64,000 nucleotides of DNA from Elysia chlorotica (Eukaryota > Mollusca > Gastropoda > Plakobranchidae), in NCBI GenBank assembly GCA_003991915.1, contig RQTK01000769.1, positions 130,960 through 194,959 of the forward strand, given 5' to 3'. Every line of letters starts with the position of its first letter. Position 1 is the first letter of the stretch. Below are positions 11,574 through 36,000 of the stretch, piece after piece. Under the pieces are notes generated by a model. It did not search any database. It saw only the letters and a program-made list of their open reading frames with translations, and was not told the DNA's origin. The position numbers were made by a program, and so were the translations under genes.

Positions 11574-13045
11574 ATCGCCCTACCCTCTGGAACAGAACGA
11601 GAACTGTGCAGACGTTTTGCGGCCTTTTTCACTGATAAAATCAACAAGATCCAGGATGATTTAAACACACAGCAATCGTTACCAGTTTTTTACGAACCAT
11701 TCACAGGCGCGGTTTTCCACGCATTTGACAATGTGACAGAAAGTGAAGTTCTCAAACATATGAAAAACTGCGCACCAACAACATGTGATCTAGACGCAGT
11801 GCCCACCTATTTACTCTTAGAATGCGCTGAACTTCTTACCTCTTATGTTACTGATGGTTATAAGCAGGTCTTGACGAATGAAAAAGCAGGTCTTGACAAA
11901 ATTAGTCTTGACAACTTTAGACCTGTATCTAATCCAAAATTCTTATCAAAACTTATGGAAAGGATTGTCCTCGACCAGCTTCTCAAATATCTCAAGACAA
12001 ATAATTAATTTGGAAATTGTTTTTTCAGTCCGCGTACAAAGATTTCCACAGCACCGAAACAGCTATCTTAAAAGTAGCACCTGATATATTAGATTTCTTA
12101 GACGAAAACAAGGTGTGTCTTTTAACACTTCTTGACCTTCCTGCAGCTTTTGACACAATCGATCACGCGTTTCTGATTAAACGATTCGAAGAGATCTATG
12201 GCCTATCGGGAACAGTACTTAAGTGGATTGAGTCTTATTTATGCAATAGATATCAGTCATTTAAAATTGGTAGATCTAACTCTGACTACATTCCAATTCA
12301 ATTCGGTGTCCCACAAGGCTCTGTCCTTGGACCAGTACTCCTTACTTTGTACACTCAGCCTCTAATCAACATAATAGGAGAACACTCTCTAAGATTCCAT
12401 CTCTATGCTGATGAGTGATGGTACTCAGTTATATGAGGCATGCAAAGATTTACAGTCTTTAGTCAGTATAACACCTGACTGTGTTTATAATGTAAAACTT
12501 TGGATGACTAGTAAAAGACTAAAATTCAAAGATGACAAAACTGAAATTATACTGATTGGAAATAAAGTTGCGAATGTGCATCCATCAATTATCAACATCA
12601 ATGGCCATATGATACATAGCAACAAGAGAGTAATCTAGGTGTTCTTTTTTATCAAAATATGTCAATGTCATCATATGTTACTGATCTTTGTAAAAAGTTA
12701 TATTTTCAAATTAGGAAAATTGCAAACATACGAACCTGTTTAAATGAGAATGTGACCAAGACCCTTGCTACGTCCTTGATATTGTCCAAACTTGATTACT
12801 GTAACGTTTCACTGGTATCTCTCCCCACTATTACTCGCTTGCAAATGCTTCAAAATAGCGCAGCATGGCTTATTATGAGATGAAAAAAACATGAGCAAAT
12901 TAGCCACATTTTTCATTATTTACATTGGTTGCCTGTTGAAAAAAAAGGATACTGCACAAGTTGTGCATAATTTGCTTAAATGCCTCAATCAGATGGCAAC
13001 TACACATATCTATGATTGTCTAAAGATCTACCTTTTTGGTGATTT
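11574..13045 (+). mobile_element. Decayed non-LTR retrotransposon, reverse-transcriptase region (Jockey/CR1-L2 group)
   Basis: Pieces of one LINE ORF2 follow in order across shifting + strand frames: ELCRRFAAFFTDKINKIQDD (from about 11607), DNFRPVSNPKFLSKLMERIV (about 11909-11968), FQSAYKDFHSTETAILKV, LLTLLDLPAAFDTIDHAFL, FGVPQGSVLGP (about 12301-12335), HLYADE (about 12396-12415) and the distal HYLHWLPVEK and LLKCLNQMATTHIYDCLKIY (to about 13031). The order and motifs are those of the RT palm and thumb. Several frameshifts and stops are present, with a deletion between VTD and KAGLD that removes the usual segment before DNFRPVS. A frameshift of about four bases interrupts the catalytic YADD box. 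Inactive fragment. Confidence 0.85.
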
Positions 13046-13197
13046 AAATTGAACCGGTGAATGTTATAATTACCTGTAACGATTCCTTGTGGCTTTTGAA
13101 TGTAATATTGTACTGTGTCAAAATTATATTTTTATTTTGTAATAGTGATAATGGAAATTGTTAAGTGCATTAAACATGATAGTTTATGGAAGTGTGC

Positions 13198-13199
13198 TA

Positions 13200-13269
<70 letters not shown>

Positions 13270-13406
13270 GTTGTTGTTGTTGTNNNNNNNNNNNNNNNNN
13301 NNNNNNNNNNNNNNNNNNNNNNNNNNNNNNNNNNNNNNNNNNNNNNNNNNNNNNNNNNNNNNNNNNNNNNNNNNNNNNNNNNNNNNNNNNNNNNNNNNNN
13401 NNNNNN

Positions 13407-13489
<83 letters not shown>

Positions 13490-13490
13490 C
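13198..13490 (+). repeat. Long (TTA)n microsatellite interrupted by an N gap
   Basis: ATT/TTA triplets fill 13198-13269, pass into GTT triplets, then the gap 13284-13406, then ATT triplets again to about 13490. The true array is at least about 170 bases and its length is unresolved. Confidence 0.97.
13284..13406. other. Assembly gap (123 N) inside a triplet repeat
   Basis: N run flanked on both sides by TTA/GTT microsatellite. Confidence 0.99.

Positions 13491-17730
<4,240 letters not shown>

Positions 17731-17777
<47 letters not shown>
17731..17777 (+). repeat. (GA)n microsatellite
   Basis: Perfect GA run preceded by about 130 bases of imperfect GA-rich sequence. Confidence 0.97.
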
Positions 17778-17780
<3 letters not shown>

Positions 17781-19688
17781 AGGAGAATATCTCTCTGCGC
17801 CGACAGTTAAAAATCAACACCCATAACATATTGTTGGCCGAGGTCGTGTATTTTTCTTCCTTGTTTTAGAATGCACCTCTTCTCACGCTCTATCCGTCCT
17901 TCGTTCCTCTCATAATCTCTTGTCTGAGAGGTGAGACGAATCAATTAGAGCAGGTAAGGAGAACCCTCCTGGCCTATGAAAGCTGCCGACTCGTTGTACA
18001 AGCAATCAAGTGGTGAATCAGCCACTATCGGAGGAATAAGAAATTAGAGGCCAGGGGTGAGACAGGGGGGTTAGGCAGAGACGGATCTTGTTTTTATTTT
18101 TTTTTTATTCATACATGTATAACATGCTGAGAACGGAGAGGGGAAAACCCAAGGCAAATATTTCTCATTCCGAACCACTGCGGAAGCTTAACACAACTTG
18201 GAAAATATCTCTCAGCCTTTTGAGTGCACAGAGCTTCGTTTCATTAGATTGAAGTGAGATTTTCTATCTTGAGTTTCGTCTGCTTAAGCATGTGCAGTGA
18301 TTACACAGTGTGTGTTATCGATATAATTACCTTTTAGTTCCACGTAACTAAGTCTTGAGTGAAGACCGCTTGGAAAGATCAGGAACTCCGTGAGGTTGTA
18401 TGTATCTGAACCTAACAGACATTGCTATCTTCTTCAAGATCAATATAAAGTGCGTGCACTCTCGTTACAGTCTAAAAAAGTTATATACCTAGATCTAGAA
18501 GTCGTACTGAATCAAACGCGAAAGTCATGATTTCCCAAAGAAATGCGCACTACAAGGATTGTATAGGCCTACTCTAGATTCTATGATCAAGCCGAGAAGG
18601 GTAAGTTTATGTTTGCGGTGCTTTAAAAAAATTAAATTGTGAGATTGATAATTATGGAAAACCATTTCAAAGAATAAAAAGACTGAAGAACAGCAATTAT
18701 TTTACGTGCCGGTTGATCAGTGAGATAAGCTTATTTGGTAAAACATCCAATCTAGTTATAGTTTCATAAATCCTTATGTAATCCCCTCCCAATCTGTTTA
18801 GAAATAGAAGAGTAAAGATGCAGCTACGAATATCTTCAATGCAGTGCATGCCAACTGCTTTCTGTTTGTGTCTTCTAGACTTGTGAAAGATGTTTACATT
18901 TACCTTCAAAATACATTTAAAAATTACAGAAGTAGAACTTTTTTTAAAGCACCGTACATCTAGAATTCAGAAGCACCCTGTTTTCATCTGAAACCACCGT
19001 AGATTTGCATGTTATAATTATCTCTCCATTCATACTTTTTCTTATTTTTTTTCACCTCCTTCTCCTTTTATTAAGTGTTGTTAATAAAAGGTACTTGGAA
19101 AATTAGATCAGCAGGCCTACACAATTTTTAAAACCATCAATTCATAAAAGAAAAGTCTGCTGCAGTTTAACGGCTGGGTTAAAAACAAGTAGCCTACACT
19201 TCCAAGAAATAGAGAAGTAGGCAGAATAGCACAATGATTGCCTTATTAGTCAGTATAAAAATGAGAGATCTCTCTGTTGTTTAGAGACCGTACGTTCGGA
19301 ATTACACATATCTCAAACTTGGTTCGAGGCAAATGTAAAGACGTGTGTGGGCTGGTGAGACTTCAAATAAAGACGGGCGTCCAAGCAGTCACTTAATTGT
19401 GGAGCTCGCATAGCGCAATTGTGTCACGACTTCGCACTTAAACTTGAGGTTTATTTAGAACTTGGATAAAGAGGAAGCTTATATCCTACATGGAAAAAAC
19501 CGTTTCTCATTACAGCCACATAAAAACCATAACTGCTATTAAATGAAACACACTGCTCGTTTGCGCTGTCCTGCAGAGGTTTCACGGACAACTATCCGAC
19601 TTTCTGTTATCGCCTTCATGATTCTTGTAGAAACTTTTGTAATTGAAAATATATCACCTTTACACATCTTGTCTATAATTGTTAAAGT
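17778..19688. other. SoxF upstream region; no coding exon recognised
   Basis: No conserved coding sequence. An acceptor-like TATTTTCAG at 20491-20499 precedes the SoxF start codon, so one or more untranslated SoxF exons and the promoter could lie in or beyond this stretch; none could be placed from sequence alone. Confidence 0.4.
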
Positions 19689-19716
19689 CTCTCTCTCTCT
19701 CTCACTCACTCTCTCT

Positions 19717-19766
<50 letters not shown>
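19689..19766 (+). repeat. (CT)n microsatellite
   Basis: CT dinucleotides with two short interruptions near 19703-19722. Confidence 0.97.
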
Positions 19767-19767
<1 letters not shown>

Positions 19768-19978
19768 ACCCCCTTTTCTTTATCTCGTTATGTTCAGTCT
19801 AAGGTCTTTTCACTTAATATAAAAGTTTCGCGAGGCATGCCATGATGCAGGGATATGCGACGGTCCCTGTTGGGGAAAAAAGATGTCCTCCGCAGAACAA
19901 TAATTGGCGCCCTGCACAAAGATAAGAAGCAAATGCCACTGCCGGGTTTATCTTCATGTTTTGTAGGCCTCTGGCAGT

Positions 19979-20125
19979 TACGGGGAATACTACATGGTAC
20001 GACACGGCAACCCACCTGTCACAGTGCTCATTCCAACAGCAAGGGCAACGATCTACGGGGAATACTACATGGTACGACACGGCAACTCATCTGTCACAGT
20101 GCTCCTTCCAACAGCAAGGTTGATA
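19979..20125 (+). repeat. 75-bp tandem duplication upstream of SoxF
   Basis: A 75-base unit beginning CGGGGAATACTACATGGTAC occurs at 19981 and again at 20056, with few differences. It is immediately followed by the (GAA)48 tract. Because 75 is divisible by three, a 142-codon frame runs through both copies and the GAA tract; I regard that frame as repeat-derived. Confidence 0.9.
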
Positions 20126-20136
20126 AGAACGATCTA

Positions 20137-20280
20137 GAAGAAGAAGAAGAAGAAGAAGAAGAAGAAGAAGAAGAAGAAGAAGAAGAAGAAGAAGAAGAAG
20201 AAGAAGAAGAAGAAGAAGAAGAAGAAGAAGAAGAAGAAGAAGAAGAAGAAGAAGAAGAAGAAGAAGAAGAAGAAGAAGAA
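20137..20280 (+). repeat. (GAA)48 microsatellite
   Basis: Perfect GAA triplets, 144 bases, ending 339 bases before the SoxF start codon. Poly-Glu, poly-Ser and poly-Leu frames through it are artefacts. Long GAA tracts are known to form triplexes; any effect on SoxF is conjecture. Confidence 0.98.
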
Positions 20281-20619
20281 TGAAAACGCTGCTCTCCATC
20301 ATCTAGGCGCATAGATTTGTAAGATATGTTCGCCAAAATTATCTGCATTTCACTTCTCTAAATTAAAAAAAAAAAACAACCTTGAAATCTTTCCTTTAAA
20401 CTCTGAACCTTCCTTCCCTAATACTCGGGCCAATTGCATGCTTTACAAATTTGTTTGAAAAATGTGCAATTGGGTATCATATTTTCTGTTTATTTTCAGG
20501 TTTCCATTTAGATTCATTTCAACAAGCAGCAACCAGAACACGTTTCATCTTATTTACATCGTTTGTCCTTTGGAAGATTCGGTGTCAATTTGGTTTGCTG
20601 ATTACCTTAGTGAAAAGAA

Positions 20620-30043
<9,424 letters not shown>

Positions 30044-31822
30044 AAGCAGCTGAGAGCAAGCCTAGGAGAGATGCCTGCAGACTGATCGTGGATTAATTGG
30101 CTCTAAATGAAAATTAATCTTTCGAGTGCCGTTTGAAAAACTTTAGATAAATTAGAGGCATAAAATTAAGGTGAATGCAGATCTTTGTATAACTGATACT
30201 AATGTAATTTCATTTCTTTTCTGACTTGCATTGAAGTTTGCCAACCTGATCTCCTAAATTTAAATCATCAAGCAAGAGAAAATCTCACCAGATTGGGAAA
30301 CAATGTAACTATTAAAGCCTGCATCATTTGTTGCTGTCAATTTTTAATCTCTGTAAATACCTTAATATAATTATATGTGTAATAACAGTCAATGCTTCCA
30401 CGATCTAATAACCTAACTGATGTGGGATGCTGATTGAACACAGTAATTATTCATAATCTAAAGCTTTAAGTTAGTTAAGTACATTGGTATATTTCACATC
30501 TGCCCTTTTAGAAAAAAAACCAATTGGCGGGCAGACTGCTATACAGATTTATAAACTGAATTATCTTTTCATGATTTGATGTTTTTCAAAGAAGGTTCAC
30601 CTTTGAGTTTACAATGGGTTGGACATTTTTTTTCCTTAGGTAGTATATATAACTTTAATTCCTGTTTGTGTGTATGCATTGAAGGGTTTAAAAAAAATAT
30701 AAAAAGTATCTTTCCTGAATTGTGACAATCGTTCGTTCATTTTTTTTTTCATCTACAAAACAATTAAATTGCAGTTTTTTACTTACAAGTTTTAATAATC
30801 CCCTAATAAAATGGTGTTAAATAAGGAAAATTGTTCCATGCAAGTCACTGAGCAAGGTATTTAATCATATTGAAGAGCCAAGTCTCCCTTTTTGTAAAAT
30901 ATGACCTTACAACAGTATCCATATAGAAATGGTGACAGATCATTTAGTACATGATTGATATAGCAGTATAAGAACCCTGGCCTAGACTATCTACAGTTGA
31001 TGAAGCCGGATTGCCCATAGAAAGCTATACTTAATGTAAGTCTAGTACTGTATTGACGGTTGAAATTGCATTGCACTTGGTCAAGCTTAAAATAGAGAGA
31101 GCAAAGCTCCTAGATACTCGTGGGAAATCCTATACAATGGCAGTTGCTTCAGCTATTTGACTTGGTCTGGAGTGAAAAGAGAAGTTTTTTTACCATAAAA
31201 AAAAAAATCCTAGTTCACATTGTCTTTTGCATGCAGAACCTACCCTGCTAAAACTTTATACAGTGAGTAGTGGTAAAAAAACATTTTGAATGTGGACTAT
31301 GTTTCTACTGCCTTCCTGGCTCTAACGAATAACAGCCCTCAAAGATCGGGCCTCATAGCAAAATACTTTTGTAGGTAGCATTTGCTGTGCATGAGAGCCA
31401 AGTTTAACCTTGATGCTGCTAATCAAATATTTTAACTGAAGAAAGTATGAGTAATTACGAACCCTGAAAAGCCTCATATTCTACAAAACAAACAAAAAAA
31501 TTAACAAGTTGGTAGAGAAATAAGTTTAATGTATCCACAAAATGGAACGCTTGGGCCTGCTGCTTGTAGGCAACATAATGAGCCCTGCATTGACTTTCAT
31601 TATATTTGGGATTCCAAGACTCGCATCACTTTGCACTTATCTAGCAAGAATCCAAAAATGAAAAGCAGATCCAGCACAAGATAATGAAATTGTAAAGATG
31701 TTTATGATGAAGAAACTTTTAAATTCAGTATGTAGAATATCTAGAATATTAACAGCAGACAAAATCGTTTTGATCTTTAAATAACAGATATAAATAAACA
31801 AATCTTTAAGAATTTCATTTAC
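30044..31822 (+). other. Probable SoxF 3' untranslated region
   Basis: AT-rich, no frame. Candidate AATAAA signals occur near 30803 and at 31793-31798. The actual end is not determinable here; the distal signal would place it just short of the convergent LAPTM4 signal. Confidence 0.5.
31793..31798 (+). terminator. Candidate poly(A) signal of SoxF (AATAAA)
   Basis: Distal AATAAA about 1.75 kb after the SoxF stop codon. Assigned by position only. Confidence 0.4.
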
Positions 31823-33001
31823 TTTTATTTTATTTCTTTACACCAAAAAACAATGACAATAACAACAACAAAGAACAGCCAGAGGTTAGAGATAACACAT
31901 TGTATAAGAAAGTGAACAATAATATAATCTTATGAACCTGAAGCAACTTACATTTCAATCAAATCAGGTGCATAGGTATATGCATTTTTTGTTTGGGGAC
32001 TAGATTAAGGAAACTATACCAAATGATCTGGTAAAAAATGTTCCATATGAAAATTAATATAATGCAACACATGTCAGCAGTCTTTAACCGTATCCGATAG
32101 AAATCAATTGTTTATTAAACTTTACTCAAAAACTAAATATTGCTCGAATTAAGTAAAAAAGGTAATAATTATTATCATTATAGAAAAACATAACAAGAGA
32201 GCACAAAACATTTAACAATAATCAATTAGAAAATCAACCAGAGTGTAGATTTTTCAACAGTTTGGATCAAAGCATGCGAAACAAAAACAAACAAAAAAGG
32301 TTTATAACAACTTGATAATAACAAATCATAAGATCATAGATGTTTAAAATAGCACAATACAAAATAAACAAGTAGAAATAAAAAAACAAAAACACTTTTA
32401 TGTTTCATAAAATTATTTTTAGATTATAAATCAACACAACAGCACAATGCACAAGTCTACCAATTATGTTACAAAACAAAAGTCACAAAGAACTGATCAC
32501 CAGCTTCATAGAATAAAAAGCCTGTACAGTGAGAAAAATCTTTGAAAAGAAATCACAGGAAATTACTATTATAAAACTTGTCTTCTCAATTTCAGGCATA
32601 TAGAACTTTATTGAAATTATAAGCAATCCAAGATGCCTCTAGAATTAGGAATATAAACATTAAGACAAGCTTCCACCCTAAGTTGTGAAGTTTGAGATTA
32701 TTTCCTTAAAATGCACCAGAGGTACTATCAATTATTTTTATGACTTTTCAAGATCATGATTTCATATGATTTGAATACCAAATATGAACAGTAAATATGA
32801 ATTGAAAACAATTGCCTGTCCCACTAACAAAACATATATTATTAACAATTGCAGTACCGTCACCACTCATAAGAGAAAAATTTAATCACAAGAAGTATAC
32901 CCCCTATTTTCCATTGCCCATTTGAATTTTGAGTGCTTGAACCAATATATTTACAAAAGTGACTCTTGATAAGCTCCAATATCCTCCAAGATACACACCA
33001 C
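31823..33001 (-). other. Probable LAPTM4 3' untranslated region
   Basis: AT-rich, no frames of note. Assigned by position between the stop codon and the convergent poly(A) signals. Confidence 0.5.
31824..31834 (-). terminator. Candidate poly(A) signals of LAPTM4 (two overlapping AATAAA)
   Basis: TTTATTTTATT on the + strand gives two AATAAA hexamers on the - strand, about 1.17 kb after the LAPTM4 stop. Assigned by position only. Confidence 0.45.
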
Positions 33002-33082
33002 TCACTCAGTGGCATAGGCTGGTGGGGCAGGACCACTGGTCACTTTGATAGCATCTTCATAGCGAGGGGGCAACAGCATTTG
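33002..33082 (-). CDS. LAPTM4: LAPTM4 coding exon 7 (terminal)
   Basis: Residues 229-254, QMLLPPRYEDAIKV to PPAYATE, then TGA. It carries both PY motifs. Acceptor GTATTTCAG. Confidence 0.92.
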   Translation of the reverse strand, partial: QMLLPPRYEDAIKVTSGPAPPAYATE

Positions 33083-36000
33083 CTGAAATACATAAGAAAA
33101 GAATACATTTCTGGTGCTGCTCATTTTACAAATAGGGAAAAAAAAAAGAAGAAAATACACATGTATTAGGTTCTAATTTATCCTGTTAATTTAGTTGAAT
33201 AAACAAAGAGAAACAGCAAAACTTGGTATTTAAGACACTCCTTGATAACTAACAGGTTGTTCTTCCAAAAAAAGACTCAATGAGGACTTTAAAAAAAGTA
33301 AAGTGGCACTATATAATACCTTATTTCAAAATGAAGTCGACAAAATGAACTTCACTTATTTAAACTAGTATTAACGTGACAAGTTTCAATAGATGTAGAT
33401 ACAAATTTATGCTGCTACAAATCATTGAACCATACAGACTTTCATAGGCCTGCCAACCTAATTACCAACAAGATTAGAACGGTTTGGCCAATGCTCCAGC
33501 ATTAAAATAGCCAATAGCTGAAATCAATTTGTCAGAAAAAAACGACGAGGACAGGATGAAGATCGACAGATCGGTATTATTAGGAAGAATAAACGATGTC
33601 GATAAGATAAACTAGAGGTTGAAGTCGGTAACCCGGATGAGGTCAACTGCAGTAGTGATACAGCTAAAACAGTATTATGCAAATTTGATAAACAATGAAG
33701 AGACGCTGCATGTCGAAAACATTGTTCTTTGTTTTAATTTTCTGTGCTCGAAAACTTGTAAATTACTTGGGTTTTAGTTGCGCAATTAACCGTAGTTGTA
33801 TGATAATCAGAAACAACATTGTTTTGCTTTTACCTCAATGTCAGGATCCACGGAGTACTCTCGGACAACACTGCGAGAAGCCACATGCAGCTGAATGTAC
33901 TTGTAGCACGACCACACCATGCCAATCAAGTATGCCTGTATGGGAGAAAACAAACAGAATAGTACACAAAAACTGGGATAAAATGTGAATATCTTTAAGT
34001 AGGAATCCGCTGGTTTTTCCTGAACACTTATGTGCATATTACAAATATTTGTCTTAGTTTGAAATTGCGAGTTAGAATCAACCAAATTTTGTTATACCAA
34101 GCAAGAGGAAAAATGGGGGCATGCTTCTCACAATAAAAAACAACAACAAAACCAAATGTTGTCATACTACCCAATAGGAGTACATGGAGGCACGATTCCA
34201 AGAATTTAAAAAAAACAACCTCCAATAGCAAGATAGTCCTTATTGTCAAATTTTTGTGTGTGCTAAGACTAATGAATGATAGATGAGTGTTAACTCTTAA
34301 GTCTATCTTAGACATTTTTCTGCAAAAATCCAAGGGTACAGGTAAGTGGGCACACACTGATGACCTATGTTACAAAATTTATGACACACCATTAAATAAT
34401 AGAGAATTCTCACATTCATATTTGGAAGTTTAAAATCTAACTCTAAAATATATATTTTTTTTTTTTACAAAGCAAGTTACATTCGATGATTTAGCAGTGT
34501 CTTTGGTTCAAATCATTTTACTCCAAATATTTTTCTTTTTTATTTAAAACAATTATCCCTACAAGTGTCGATAGTATTTAGTGTGTGGCGTTGGGCTATA
34601 TTTGGTAATTTATTTAGGGGTCATAAATCGAATTGGGAGACAGCAAAAATGTATTATAAACCATAAAACCTATACATTTTCTGAAAGCTGAAAGGGTGTA
34701 GAAAATTTTGAAGTGGGTTTCGGTACCATACAAGCGTTTAGTGATCTTGACCTTGGCCTTGAAATGCCAATAGCCTGAAAAATATCTACTTTGTCATCAA
34801 ATAACTTGGAAACCAACAAAATAAGAATAAAAGTTGTAGAGAATTTATTCAGCTTTCAAAAAATGTATAGGTCTAATAGCCTCACACCAAGAATAAACCA
34901 GCTGTAGCATATTCATGCAACAAAAAAAGTGAACATGAACGTCAAGAATGATACTGATTTTTCTTTCTGACCATTGCCAACACAATAGAATACATGTAAA
35001 AAGCATGCAGAAGTAGATTGAGTACTTAGCTGGTATGGTTATTCAGGTCTCTTTATCAACTAGATCTACATTTAGATCTAGATCTACATCTCCGTTTCAA
35101 TCTACTTCTAACTCAACTGCTCTTGGCACTGAATCCCTAGGTCTAGATCTAGATTTAACTACTGGCTCCTCGCCTTCACTGACACTACTAGTTCTAGATC
35201 TACTCTAGAGACTATCATCACTAACAATATCAAAATAATCAATCTAACCATCTAAGACATCTAAAACTTGTTCTCGAGTAAGTAATTTCCTTCCTGATGG
35301 ACCTGCTCCTTTGGTTATAAATTGTTAGAGATTGTGGCTTTCAAGAGAAAATTGAGTGTCAACGTGTAAAAGTTTGAGCTGAAAACAGCTGTTGTCTGCA
35401 TTCAAAACAACACTGGAAGGAAGTGGAACTCTTCTTTATTCCTATAAGAGTAGTTTCAATTTATTTGGCGGTGTACAGAAGCTTTAGTCAACCATAAAAT
35501 AAACGGCCCTTTACGGCCCATCATATCGGCCGAAACACTACAGCCGATTTAATCGGTCGTAAACACTACCAGGGTTAAGATGAAACAAAATACAAAACCA
35601 ATTTTCAAAAGAGACATTCCAACCTGAACAGAGATAACCAGGAGAATGCCAAGGACAAAAAGCAGAGTCAGGTAATCTCGGTCCAAACACATCAAGTGGT
35701 TCATGCCTGGGTAATCATCCTGAAATTGGAGAGCAAAATTAAGTACATGAATTACAATGGAAAGAATACTGAGCTATTTCCAAGCCTTTCTGAATACTTT
35801 TATAGTCTGTGACATGAAACAAAATGTGAGTATGACTTTAAAATATTGAGATTTCAATTTGCATAACAATTTACTTGTAGTGGCCGTCTCAGCTGTAAAT
35901 TGTTCAAGGCCCTCTAATATGACTATCTTGAAACCTATTTTTTGTTCTCAAGCTCATAAGATACATTCTCAGAATTTAATTTTTAATTGTTGAAAAATAA

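Noticed and set aside
19855..20283. 142-codon frame ending in poly-Glu
   Set aside because: It is made of a 75-bp tandem duplication plus (GAA)48; no conserved residues, and the openness is explained by unit lengths divisible by three.
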